33,831 bases of DNA, from NCBI GenBank assembly GCA_900319225.1, contig ONNV01000017.1:1-33831 (forward strand), given 5' to 3'. The DNA comes from an uncultured Prevotellaceae bacterium (GTDB lineage: Bacteria; Bacteroidota; Bacteroidia; Bacteroidales; Bacteroidaceae). Of the stretch, positions 1-7,479 are shown piece by piece. The notes beneath the pieces are model-generated. The model did no database searches and was not told the DNA's origin. It worked only from the letters and a program-made list of their open reading frames with translations. The stretch's first letter is position 1; each line of letters begins with the position of its first letter. The position numbers and the translations under genes were made by a program.

Positions 1-73
1 TTGATATACGAGAAGCTTTTAGCCTCGTCCCAAGCTTGTTCAATATGGCTGTATCACTAAGTTCTGTCCACAT
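1..73 (-). CDS. XRE-like regulator, N-terminal fragment (cut by window edge)
   Basis: Only the first 24 codons are inside the window, from an ATG at 73 reading off the left edge. The peptide MWTELSDTAILNKLGTRLKA followed by SRIS resembles the start of Xre-family helix-turn-helix regulators of Bacteroidetes, where a helix ending in G-x-R-L-K-x-x-R leads into the Cro/C1-type fold. Some relatives partner HipA-like kinases, but no partner is visible. An in-frame TAA lies four codons upstream of the ATG, so this start is the only good one. A TATATTTG -7-like box is at 164-171 on the same strand. The call is homology by eye on a very short segment. Confidence 0.45.
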   Translation of the reverse strand, partial: MWTELSDTAILNKLGTRLKASRIS

Positions 74-163
74 ATTATCAAAGTCTTATGTATTTCGGTC
101 ACAAGGATATAAATAAAAACTGTAAACGCAAAGATAAAACACAAAAAGGATATTATATTGTTG

Positions 164-200
164 CAAATATAGTGATTATATTTGTTTTCTGTGTCAAAAA
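164..200 (-). promoter_or_regulatory. Putative Bacteroidetes promoter for the left-edge regulator
   Basis: On the minus strand TATATTTG (164-171) matches the TAnnTTTG -7 consensus, and a TTTG sits 23 bp upstream, slightly wider than the usual 19-21 bp. A second TAnnTTTG match, TATCTTTG at 129-136, has no good -33 box. Either could drive the left-edge gene; its leader would be about 50-90 nt. Confidence 0.35.
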
Positions 201-379
201 AGGCATCCTACTACTTTTGTTGTAGTTGAATGCCCTTTCAATTGGAATTCCATCTTCATTATAGCCTCAATCATTTTCTTCGAAGACATCTTGGCAAAGA
301 TCTGTGTGCTTGATACCTGCCGGTGTCCGAGTAGGGCTGCAATGGTGTAAATGTCACCTCCCTTATCCATGCAGAAACT
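194..379 (-). pseudogene. Tyrosine recombinase C-terminal remnant
   Basis: Reading on from the mnmE stop codon in the same frame, about 60 residues match the end of a phage-type integrase: a GGDIYTIAALLGHRQV block (LGHR, box II) followed by SSTQIFAKM, then stop at 194-196. In the family the nucleophilic tyrosine occupies the place of the Phe in STQIF, so even this remnant has lost its catalytic residue. The N-terminal domain and the first catalytic Arg are absent. The segment starts exactly where mnmE ends, suggesting an integrated element lost except for this edge. A terminator hairpin at 196-234 overlaps the 3' end of the remnant. Confidence 0.7.
196..234 (-). terminator. Intrinsic terminator of the mnmE operon
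   Basis: On the minus strand GGCATTCAACTAC and GTAGTAGGATGCC form a 13-bp stem with one mismatch and one G-T pair. The loop is about 7 nt and six T follow directly. It lies 146 bp after the mnmE stop codon and would end transcripts of the TPR gene-udp-mnmE operon. Confidence 0.6.
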
Positions 380-1741
380 CTACTTTCCGATACAGAAGTG
401 CTGGAAGATGTTGCCTAGGATCTGGTCAGTGGTGATATCGCCGGTAATGGTGGAGAGGTGGTGGATGCACTGGCGGATGTCCTGACTCAGGAAATCGCCC
501 GATATGCGGTCCTTTAGGCCCTGGCGGACGCGGCGGATGCACTCCTGCGCCTTGACTAAGGATTCGTAGTGACGCATGTTGGTCACAATCACATCCTGAT
601 CACTGATTTCCGGTATGGCGGCTGCCTTGACCAAAAGGTCATTGAGTTGTTGCAGACCGTAACCGTATTTGGCCGATATCCAGACGTCGGTATCTGTGGG
701 CCGTGGCAGGGACTTGGCATCGTCACATTTGTTGTGAACGCGAATGAGGTGCTTGCCTGCGGAGAGTTCAAGTATCTTGCTTTCAGTCTCCGGGTCTGAT
801 GGATGTTTCTCATCGGTCATCCAGAGTATGATGCCGGCCTCACGTGCCTTGCGGTAGGAACGTTCAATTCCCATGGACTCGACGGTATCGGTAGTCTGGC
901 GTATGCCGGCGGTATCTATAAAGCGGAACAGCACACCGCCTATGGTGGTGGTGTCCTCGATGCTGTCGCGGGTGGTACCCTGGATATCGCTTACCAGTGC
1001 GCGGTCATCATGCAGCAGCTGGTTCAGGAGGGTGCTCTTGCCGGTGTTGGTCTGGCCGATGATTGCTACGGGCACTCCGTTTCTTATGGCATCGCCTGTG
1101 CTGAACGATTGGGCCAGACGGGTTATGATATCATCTATCTGAGCGGCCAGTTGCTCCAGCTGTGAACGGTCGGCAAACTCCACATCCTCCTCGCTGAAAT
1201 CAAGTTCCAGCTCTATGAGTGATGTAAACTGCAGAAGCTGGTCACGCAGGGAGCGCAGCTCACGGCTGAATCCGCCTTTCATCTGGTTCATGGCCAGACG
1301 GTGTGATGCGGCCGATGTGGATGCAATAAGGTCTGCCACAGCCTCGGCCTGGCTAAGGTCCATCTTGCCGTTAAGGAATGCACGCTGGGTGAACTCGCCG
1401 GGTTCTGCCTGACGGCAGCCGGCATTTATGAGCAACTGACATACTTTCTGCAGTATGTACTGGGATCCGTGGCATGATATCTCGGTGCTGTCCTGACCGG
1501 TAAAGGAACGGGGCGCACGGAACACGCTTACCAGCACATCGTCAATCACAGAACCCGTGTCGTCTGCTATCTGTCCGTAACAGAGAGTGTAGGGCGCGGC
1601 GCTGGCAAGCGGATGTCTTGAAGCGGAGCGGAATATGCTGTCGGTAAGGCGTATGGCATCGGGGCCCGATACGCGGACCACACCCAGCGCTCCTCCGGCG
1701 CGGGTTGCCACAGCACAGATAGTATCGTTAATGTCTGTCAC
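380..1741 (-). CDS. mnmE: tRNA modification GTPase MnmE
   Basis: MnmE (TrmE) works with MnmG to place the carboxymethylaminomethyl group on U34 of tRNAs, using a GTPase domain embedded in a helical domain and a tetrahydrofolate-binding N-terminal domain. The 453-residue protein has the full length of the family. The N-terminal folate domain covers about 1-120. The G domain shows GQTNTGKST (229-237), GTTRD (255-259), DTAG (276-279) and NKCD (337-340). The C-terminus is the invariant FCIGK (449-453), whose Cys is essential in characterised MnmE proteins. The start is GTG at 1741, four bases after the stop of the upstream phosphorylase gene; no in-frame ATG fits. The conserved 3' end is a known integration site for tyrosine-recombinase elements such as SGI1 in Gammaproteobacteria, and here it abuts an integrase remnant. 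Confidence 0.97.
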   Translation of the reverse strand: MTDINDTICAVATRAGGALGVVRVSGPDAIRLTDSIFRSASRHPLASAAPYTLCYGQIADDTGSVIDDVLVSVFRAPRSFTGQDSTEISCHGSQYILQKVCQLLINAGCRQAEPGEFTQRAFLNGKMDLSQAEAVADLIASTSAASHRLAMNQMKGGFSRELRSLRDQLLQFTSLIELELDFSEEDVEFADRSQLEQLAAQIDDIITRLAQSFSTGDAIRNGVPVAIIGQTNTGKSTLLNQLLHDDRALVSDIQGTTRDSIEDTTTIGGVLFRFIDTAGIRQTTDTVESMGIERSYRKAREAGIILWMTDEKHPSDPETESKILELSAGKHLIRVHNKCDDAKSLPRPTDTDVWISAKYGYGLQQLNDLLVKAAAIPEISDQDVIVTNMRHYESLVKAQECIRRVRQGLKDRISGDFLSQDIRQCIHHLSTITGDITTDQILGNIFQHFCIGK

Positions 1742-1745
1742 TTTA

Positions 1746-2624
1746 TCAGATTCGGTCCAGAACGGTGGTTATAAGATCTCTCATCAGGGGTTTGTAGTCA
1801 GTGTTCATCTCCTTGGCATAGCGGTTGGCTATGACCATGCAGACTGTCATGGCCCTATGGCCAAGAATTGATGCCAGTCCGGCCACGGCCGAACTCTCCA
1901 TTTCAAAGTTTGTGATCTTAAGGCCCTTGTATTCAAAACTCTCAACCTTGGCATTCTGGTTGGGGTCGGCCAACGGGGCGCGTAGCACGCGGCCCTGAGG
2001 CCCGTAGAATCCGCCGCAGGCAATGGTCACGCCGGGTACCATGCGTTTGTCATCGGCCATGATACGCTTTAGCAGGTCAGGGTTGGCATTGGCTACATAG
2101 GGGGCGCCTTTCTTGAGTGACCACTCCATATGGGCTACGAATGCACGTTCCAGATCCAGGTCGCAGACGTTGTCGCGTCCGGCATAATAGTTGAGCAGGC
2201 CGTCAAACCCTATGCTCTTGACCGAGCAGAGCCATGTGCCCAGCGGGGTGTATGGCTGCAGCCCTCCGCAGGTTCCTATGCGTACTATGTCAAGGGTGCG
2301 GTGTGCGGGTTTCTCTGTGCGGGTATTGTAATCGATGTTGGCCAGGGTATCCAGCTCATTCATCACGATGTCAATGTTGTCACAACCTATTCCGGTGGCC
2401 TGTACGGTAATGCGTTTACCTTTGTACAGTCCTGTTGCGGTGCGGAACTCGCGGTTGCTTACAGTGCACTCCACACTGTCCAGCATAGCGGCAATTATAT
2501 CCACGCGGCCGGGGTCTCCTACCAGAATCACCTTATCGGCCAGCTGCTCAGGCTTGAGATGCAGGTGGAAACATGAACCGTCTTCATTTATTATAAGTTC
2601 TGATGGTGCATAGTAGGTACTCAT
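1746..2624 (-). CDS. udp: Nucleoside (uridine) phosphorylase
   Basis: This 292-residue protein belongs to the PNP/UDP phosphorylase family, which splits nucleosides with phosphate into a free base and ribose 1-phosphate in pyrimidine or purine salvage. The phosphate-binding motif VGDPGR is at 35-40. The RIGTCGG segment and the late FEMESSAV segment, which carries the ribose-contacting Met-Glu pair, are typical. The nearest type is the uridine phosphorylase-like branch common in Bacteroidetes; base specificity cannot be fixed by eye. The gene begins with ATG four bases after the stop of the TPR gene and ends four bases before the mnmE GTG, so all three are probably one transcript. Confidence 0.88.
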   Translation of the reverse strand: MSTYYAPSELIINEDGSCFHLHLKPEQLADKVILVGDPGRVDIIAAMLDSVECTVSNREFRTATGLYKGKRITVQATGIGCDNIDIVMNELDTLANIDYNTRTEKPAHRTLDIVRIGTCGGLQPYTPLGTWLCSVKSIGFDGLLNYYAGRDNVCDLDLERAFVAHMEWSLKKGAPYVANANPDLLKRIMADDKRMVPGVTIACGGFYGPQGRVLRAPLADPNQNAKVESFEYKGLKITNFEMESSAVAGLASILGHRAMTVCMVIANRYAKEMNTDYKPLMRDLITTVLDRI

Positions 2625-2628
2625 AGGC

Positions 2629-4065
2629 TTATCGGTTTAGGAAGTTGATCTCTGTTGTACGGATATCGTTCTCCATCTTAGTGACCTGCTGCTCTAACTT
2701 GAGAACCTTCTCCTCAAATTCCAGCAGCTGGCTGCGCATACGCTCTTTCTCCTGGCGCGATGCGTTAGCGAATTCGTCACGCTGTCTCTCCAGCTTGGCC
2801 AGGTCTGTCTCATACTGGTCCTTGAGTTCTGTCCAGCGCTGGAACAAATCGGCAGCCTCCTTGCTCTTAAAGTCACTCAGCTCATGATAGGTGGTAAGGT
2901 CATCTATGATGTATGTGAACGATCCTTTCTGTGCTTTCTCTGTGAGTTCATAACGCAGCAGTGTGAGACGCTGGCGGGCAGCACGAACTGCAACCAGGTC
3001 AGACTGTGTATCGGCTATGGATATGATGCGGGCGGCCTTGTGGATAGCCAGAGTGTCGCCCTCCTCATAGTTGAACTTGGAGAACCTCTCTGAGGGGATG
3101 AACACGTATATGCATACGGTATCCTTAGGCTGACGGCGGTCAGTGGCGAACCATCCCAGGTCATTGGCCTCATCAACCACGTAGAGGTAGTCATTGGCCT
3201 CGGAGTTGAACGGCATGCCTATATTCTCAGGCTTGAGGTATCGTCCGGTGGCGGTGTTGTAACGTGATACGAATATGTCCAGACCTCCCAGTGACTCGCT
3301 GCCTGTAGCGGCGTAGTAGATTGTCACACCGTCATTTAGAAGGAACGGGTATCGAAGGTCACCATCAGTATCAAGTCCCTGGATGGGAGTCTCATCGGTC
3401 CAGCGGTCAAAACTCTTGAATTTAGAGAACAGGCGGAACTGACCGTAATCGTCAGGGCGGCTGTATAGTATGCTCTGCTCCATCTCGGGCAGGAATACCT
3501 CGCCCTCGCTGTCATCGTCAAAGAATGAGCCGGCAGGGTAGAACGATCCGGTTGACTCTCCCAGGATGTAGTTCTCAAACAGTTGCTCCTTGCTTACCTG
3601 GAAACTGTCTATGAAACATACGCGGCTGGTGTTGCGGAGCATGCGGAACAGCACCTTGAGGCTGTCGGTGGCACGGGTCAGACTGTCCTCAAGAGCGGCG
3701 TCATGGAGCTCCTTATCGGTGGATATGCCCTTTACGAATGCCTCATAATTGTTTATGGCGGGCTGATAATCCTCCTTGCCCAGATAGTAGTCACCAAGAG
3801 CCCGGTAGGCTTTGAATATCTTCTTGGCTGCAGCTTTCTCAAGGTAGGGGACGGCCTTGTCTTTTTCGCCCGTCTCCATACAGCAGATTCCGTACCAGTA
3901 GTTGCGGTCGGCGGCATCCGGTTTCTGCTTGAGGTATTTGAGCATTATGGGCTTGGCTTTTTCATAGTCGCCCTGTAAGAAGTAATTCCGGCCCTGCTGC
4001 AGAGTCTGAGCGTTTGATAAAACGCAGATCAATGCAGATATGATGAGTAGTTTGATGCGTTTCAT
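2629..4065 (-). CDS. Exported TPR / PD40 beta-propeller / coiled-coil protein
   Basis: This 478-residue protein starts with a signal peptide (about 1-19, cleavage near SNA-Q). Tetratricopeptide-like repeats follow (about 23-110, for example YFLQGDYEKAKPIM and ALGDYYLGKEDYQPAINNYE). A PD40/WD40-like segment (about 230-325) contains DGVTIYYAATG, GGLDIFVSRYN and LGWFATD. The end is strongly charged coiled coil (about 400-472). The TPR-plus-PD40 order resembles Bacteroidetes periplasmic proteins associated with OmpA-like or gliding/secretion systems, but no OmpA peptidoglycan-binding domain follows. The role is unknown; a periplasmic scaffold is an inference. It is the first gene of the udp-mnmE operon. 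A TACCTTTG box (4071-4078) lies five bases before the ATG, so the message may be nearly leaderless. Confidence 0.8.
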   Translation of the reverse strand: MKRIKLLIISALICVLSNAQTLQQGRNYFLQGDYEKAKPIMLKYLKQKPDAADRNYWYGICCMETGEKDKAVPYLEKAAAKKIFKAYRALGDYYLGKEDYQPAINNYEAFVKGISTDKELHDAALEDSLTRATDSLKVLFRMLRNTSRVCFIDSFQVSKEQLFENYILGESTGSFYPAGSFFDDDSEGEVFLPEMEQSILYSRPDDYGQFRLFSKFKSFDRWTDETPIQGLDTDGDLRYPFLLNDGVTIYYAATGSESLGGLDIFVSRYNTATGRYLKPENIGMPFNSEANDYLYVVDEANDLGWFATDRRQPKDTVCIYVFIPSERFSKFNYEEGDTLAIHKAARIISIADTQSDLVAVRAARQRLTLLRYELTEKAQKGSFTYIIDDLTTYHELSDFKSKEAADLFQRWTELKDQYETDLAKLERQRDEFANASRQEKERMRSQLLEFEEKVLKLEQQVTKMENDIRTTEINFLNR

Positions 4066-4070
4066 AGGCT

Positions 4071-4078
4071 CAAAGGTA
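4071..4078 (-). promoter_or_regulatory. -7 box of the TPR gene-udp-mnmE operon
   Basis: TACCTTTG on the minus strand matches the TAnnTTTG consensus. It ends five bases before the ATG at 4065. No convincing -33 TTTG was found at 19-21 bp. Confidence 0.4.
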
Positions 4079-4090
4079 TATAATTTTTGC

Positions 4091-4098
4091 TACTTTTG
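4091..4098 (+). promoter_or_regulatory. -7 box of the DUF486 gene
   Basis: TACTTTTG on the plus strand matches TAnnTTTG and lies 27 bp before the ATG at 4126. It shows that the earlier in-frame start at 4087 cannot be used, because that codon precedes the promoter box. Confidence 0.45.
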
Positions 4099-4125
4099 CG
4101 CGCAGAATCCAAAATACGGTCAAAG

Positions 4126-4494
4126 ATGAGGGGAATAGGGACAATATTGCTTTTGGTTGTATCCAATGTCTTTATGACTTTTGCGTGGTACGGAAACCTT
4201 AAGCTTCAGGAGATGAAGATCAGTACAGACTGGCCTCTTATCCTTATTATACTGGCATCCTGGGGTCTGGCTCTGTTTGAGTACTGCTTTATGGTTCCCG
4301 CCAACCGACTGGGGTCCGATATCAACGGCGGCCCGTTCAACCTGGTTCAGCTTAAGGTCATTCAGGAGTGCGTCTCACTCATCGTATTCTCGCTTATTCT
4401 GGCTTTCTGCTTCAAGACCCAGTCTCTGCACTGGAACCATTTGGTATCCTTTGTATTCCTGGTAATAGCGGTATTTTTCGCATTCCTAAAATAG
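4126..4494 (+). CDS. DMT-family membrane protein (DUF486)
   Basis: This small integral membrane protein of 122 residues has four hydrophobic segments: IGTILLLVVSNVFMTFAW, LILIILASWGLALFEYCF, SLIVFSLILAFCF and LVSFVFLVIAVFFAFL. It matches the DUF486/DMT-superfamily proteins found widely in bacteria, with the conserved tract ending in FMVPANRLG. The substrate is unknown. The start is placed at the ATG at 4126 (MRGIGTI) because the -7 box at 4091-4098 lies between it and the next upstream start. The gene is divergent from the TPR operon. A repeat copy begins three bases after its stop codon. Confidence 0.85.
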   Translation: MRGIGTILLLVVSNVFMTFAWYGNLKLQEMKISTDWPLILIILASWGLALFEYCFMVPANRLGSDINGGPFNLVQLKVIQECVSLIVFSLILAFCFKTQSLHWNHLVSFVFLVIAVFFAFLK

Positions 4495-4496
4495 CA

Positions 4497-4906
4497 AGGT
4501 TTCCATCTGCACCCAGTAAAACGGAATGAAATGGGAAAAACACCTATAACCCAGCCAATTCATTGGCTGGATCTTTCCAAACATAAATACGTTTCCACAT
4601 GCGTGTCCCAAATCCGCACAATGTTTCCAGCTTGGTATACCTAGGTGCACAAAGGTTTCCAGCTGCACCCAGTAAAACTAAGGCCTCGCGAGCAAAGCTA
4701 GCGAGGTCTTAGTTTTACCCGGAACGTAGTGGAATGAAACGGGTTTGGGGCGTCGCCGCCCCAAACTAAAAAAAGGTAAAATGCTTCTAATACAAAAATC
4801 GGTTTCCAGCTAGCGACTTTTGAGGCCCTACGGGCCATAAAAGTCAAAAAACACCGAGCGTCGCGAAGCAGCGAGCTACCCGCCCGATGGGTACAAAAAA
4901 TATCAA
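4497..4906. repeat. Composite intergenic repeat, copy A
   Basis: The 460-bp gap before blaI holds no gene but several modules shared, in inverted orientation, with 20829-21271. At 4623-4722 are the motif CAGCTGGAAACC (read on the minus strand), a TAGGTATACC segment and a 12-bp hairpin (AAGGCCTCGC type, 4679-4713). Another hairpin is GTTTGGGGCG/CGCCCCAAAC at 4743-4766. A long hairpin at 4815-4845 (GACTTTT-GGCCC/GGGCC-AAAAGTC) is flanked by an A tract, and a GAAGCAGCGAG segment follows. A degenerate second copy of the CTGCACCCAGTAAAAC end is at 4497-4522. No transposase is present. Confidence 0.85.
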
Positions 4907-4907
4907 A

Positions 4908-4925
4908 TTTAGTTTGCAAACTAAA
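4908..4925. promoter_or_regulatory. Palindromic operator upstream of the BlaI-type repressor
   Basis: TTTAGTTTGCAAACTAAA is a perfect 18-bp palindrome (9-bp half-sites). It contains the TTTG -33 element of the promoter (4913-4916) and lies 38 bp before the ATG of the repressor gene. BlaI/MecI-type repressors bind dyad sites in their own promoters. Its position over the -33 box makes autorepression the natural reading, though binding itself is inferred. Confidence 0.7.
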
Positions 4926-4943
4926 AACTTAGTTATATATTTG
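4913..4943 (+). promoter_or_regulatory. Promoter of the blaI-M56-tlpA operon
   Basis: TTTG (4913-4916), a 19-bp spacer and TATATTTG (4936-4943) match the Bacteroidetes primary promoter consensus exactly in both boxes and spacing. The ATG at 4963 is 19 bp after the -7 box. Confidence 0.8.
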
Positions 4944-4962
4944 CATCGTTAATTTGAAAACA

Positions 4963-5343
4963 ATGGACAACAACAAACCCAAAATGCAAGAGCTGACCAA
5001 GGTCGAGCTGGAGATAATGCAGATCATCTGGAAGCTTGACGGAGAGTTCATAATTCGTGACGTACATGACAATATGCCGGAGCCCAAACCAGCCTACAAC
5101 ACCGTATCGACTATGGTACGCATATTGGACTCAAAGGGATTCCTTACCCATAAGACATACGGCCATACCAACGTATATATGGCAGCCGTGACCAAGAATG
5201 AGTATACCGGACGTTTCATGCAGGGTGTACTTAACTCCTTCTTTGGCGGTTCTGTAAGCCGTCTTGTGACTTTTTTCTCCGACAACAAGAATCTGTCGGT
5301 CAAGGAGGCCGATGAGATCATCAATATGCTGAACAAGAAATAA
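4963..5343 (+). CDS. BlaI/MecI/CopY-family transcriptional repressor
   Basis: The 126-residue protein is a typical BlaI-family winged-helix repressor. The N-terminal half carries ELTKVELEIMQIIWKLDGEF, then the recognition-helix region KPAYNTVSTMVRILDSKGFL and the wing segment HKTYGHTNVYMAAVTK. The C-terminal half is a helical dimerisation domain with SFFGGSVSRLVTFF. In characterised systems the repressor is cleaved or released after an M56 membrane protease is triggered. The next gene is such a protease. The start is the ATG at 4963; a TTG three codons upstream is possible but less likely. The palindrome at 4908-4925 is its probable operator. Confidence 0.93.
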   Translation: MDNNKPKMQELTKVELEIMQIIWKLDGEFIIRDVHDNMPEPKPAYNTVSTMVRILDSKGFLTHKTYGHTNVYMAAVTKNEYTGRFMQGVLNSFFGGSVSRLVTFFSDNKNLSVKEADEIINMLNKK

Positions 5344-5372
5344 CCTGAACAAGAAAAATCCTAATTACTACT

Positions 5373-7454
5373 ATGTCTCAAATCGTATTCTACTCCTTTT
5401 CCGTTATAGCTTGCAGCGGACTCTCCATGCTGCTCTATAACCTGTTTGTGTCACGTAAGGCAGGTTACACTTTCTGCCGCAGGTACCTGCTTATTGCAAT
5501 GTTGTTGTCAGTGGTAATACCAACCCTCAACATCCCTTTATACCATATTAATAATACTCAGCCTCAGCCTGAGATGCGTCTTGTATCCAACTCAAGCGCC
5601 GGTTACTCCCTGTTGCAGGAACCCGTTCAGACAACAGCTGGCACTCCGGCTGCATCGGCCGTAGAGGTGTCAGGTACTGCAACCTCAAATACCGTATCAG
5701 ATGCGGCGACATTGCGGGGTAGGGCATTCCGTCTGCCGGGCTTTGTCATGATGAGACTGATACTCTTTGTAATGTATCTGGCCGGTGTCCTGATATCCCT
5801 TGGACTGATAATAAAGAGCATCATTTACATATCAAGGATAAAGAACAGGTCACTCCTGACCAGCCAGGAAGGCTATATGATTGCAGAGAACGTAGACGTC
5901 AAATCACCTTTCTCATTCCTGCACACCATATTCATGGGAAGTGAGTACAGCAGTACTGAGCGCAGCCAGATCCTGAGCCATGAGATCAGTCATGTCAAGC
6001 ATCATCATTCACATGAGAAACTGGTCATGTCCGTTCTCCGCTCCGTTTTCTGGTTCAACCCGTTCATGCTGATGGCCGAGAAGAGCCTGGAGGAGGTTCA
6101 GGAATGGCAGGCCGATAATGACGCGCTTTCATGCGGTTACAGCGTTGATGACTATCGTGATACCGTTATCCGTATGCTGTTTGGAATCAGCCCCCTTACC
6201 ACAGCCGGTATGGGTACGTCATTCACAAAGAAAAGACTGCTCCGTATGAGTGAGAAGGAGTCTAGCGGACACATGGCGGTAGTATGGGTGTTCTCGATAA
6301 TGCTTGCATCGGTCCTGTTCTTCTGCTTTGGATGCAAGGCCGTGATTGATGAAAGGTTCGTCAGGGATGATGACAAGGAGATGCCTGACCATCCCCAGTT
6401 CAACAAGACTGAAGGTGAATACCGCAAGTATATTGAGAAGGATGACAGGATGTTCCTTATGATAGACAACTTTGTTTATGGCAAGAAGGGTGATTCCGAG
6501 CCTATAAAGAGGACCTTCTTTGATGAGAGTCATGACTCATGGACCGATCTGTCAAGAGGACTTGAATTTGTAGAGAACACCACCATTGATACATACCCCA
6601 CGATGATCTGCATCAATGGTTACAAATGTGCCGATTTCCCCACGTCCAAATCGCTCAAATGGGTTGATGACAAGACAATCATCGTGATAGGTGACAGACT
6701 TGCCACAGTTGATGAGTTCCGCCGTCTCAGGCCCGATGATTACATGTGCATAGTCTATTACAGGCCCAGGGCCGGCAAGCGTGATGAGATCCCGTCACTT
6801 GTATATGCCATAACCCCGCAGAGCGTTGACTACTACGGCTGTTATAACTATTGGTCACTGATTGATACTCCAGATGCCGACCTGCCCGATGTGGTATCAC
6901 CCGGTACCTATGGCATACATGGAAGATATTTTGTCTATTCCTGCAATAAGCATATGGTAGCTGTCACACCTCATTATGCCGTTAACGGCAGTCTGGTAAG
7001 CCTTGAAGAGTTCAAGGAGTTATATGGCAGCCGCAAATACGGTTTCCCGCACGTACTCAGGAATGCACAGGCCAAGAGGTTTGGTGATGATGTCCGCGTT
7101 GTAGTGGAGATAAGCAGCAATCAGAATGTATATATCCATTTCTCAAACTATGATGGGTTGATTAAGCCCGTAATCAACAATGTGGAATCCAACCTGGATG
7201 ACCTTAAGAACCTGTCCAAGAGATTTGTATCGGACCAGAAGTTTAATGACCACATATATGTGGACATCGCGTTTGACCAGACTTTTGAATGGATGACCGA
7301 TGAGTTCATTGAGAATGCAAAGGGATACATTCCATGGGATGACCCCTCTCTGGTTATAAACGCATACCGCAAGGTCTGGACTACAAGCAAGCCCGATCCC
7401 AGCATCGGATTTAACAGATACACACGTGAAGACCTGATTCCCGTACTCAACTGA
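5373..7454 (+). CDS. BlaR1-like M56 membrane metalloprotease with novel sensor region
   Basis: This 693-residue protein has N-terminal membrane segments at about 3-27, 37-55 and 123-150. The zinc-protease motif HEISH (203-207) follows, with a candidate third ligand Glu244 in EVQEWQAD, and a fourth membrane segment lies at about 301-320. This is the BlaR1/MecR1 layout, in which a cytoplasmic M56 protease domain transmits an external signal and inactivates a BlaI repressor. Residues 321-693 should be periplasmic. They show no penicillin-binding SxxK/SxN/KTG set; instead two similar elements appear, GDRLATVDEFRRL and NGSLVSLEEFKEL. The ligand is unknown. The gene follows the repressor gene by 29 bp and precedes the thioredoxin lipoprotein gene by 25 bp. 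Confidence 0.88.
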   Translation: MSQIVFYSFSVIACSGLSMLLYNLFVSRKAGYTFCRRYLLIAMLLSVVIPTLNIPLYHINNTQPQPEMRLVSNSSAGYSLLQEPVQTTAGTPAASAVEVSGTATSNTVSDAATLRGRAFRLPGFVMMRLILFVMYLAGVLISLGLIIKSIIYISRIKNRSLLTSQEGYMIAENVDVKSPFSFLHTIFMGSEYSSTERSQILSHEISHVKHHHSHEKLVMSVLRSVFWFNPFMLMAEKSLEEVQEWQADNDALSCGYSVDDYRDTVIRMLFGISPLTTAGMGTSFTKKRLLRMSEKESSGHMAVVWVFSIMLASVLFFCFGCKAVIDERFVRDDDKEMPDHPQFNKTEGEYRKYIEKDDRMFLMIDNFVYGKKGDSEPIKRTFFDESHDSWTDLSRGLEFVENTTIDTYPTMICINGYKCADFPTSKSLKWVDDKTIIVIGDRLATVDEFRRLRPDDYMCIVYYRPRAGKRDEIPSLVYAITPQSVDYYGCYNYWSLIDTPDADLPDVVSPGTYGIHGRYFVYSCNKHMVAVTPHYAVNGSLVSLEEFKELYGSRKYGFPHVLRNAQAKRFGDDVRVVVEISSNQNVYIHFSNYDGLIKPVINNVESNLDDLKNLSKRFVSDQKFNDHIYVDIAFDQTFEWMTDEFIENAKGYIPWDDPSLVINAYRKVWTTSKPDPSIGFNRYTREDLIPVLN

Positions 7455-7479
7455 TTAACCAACCTAATTACAATCCAAA

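Noticed and set aside
803-1165. Reading frames opposite mnmE and the phosphorylase gene (803-1165, 2130-2576)
   Set aside because: They are antisense shadows of highly conserved genes, with no recognisable product.
5329-5357. Short duplication CTGAACAAGAAA around the repressor-gene stop
   Set aside because: Only 12 bases; probably a small slippage event without functional meaning.
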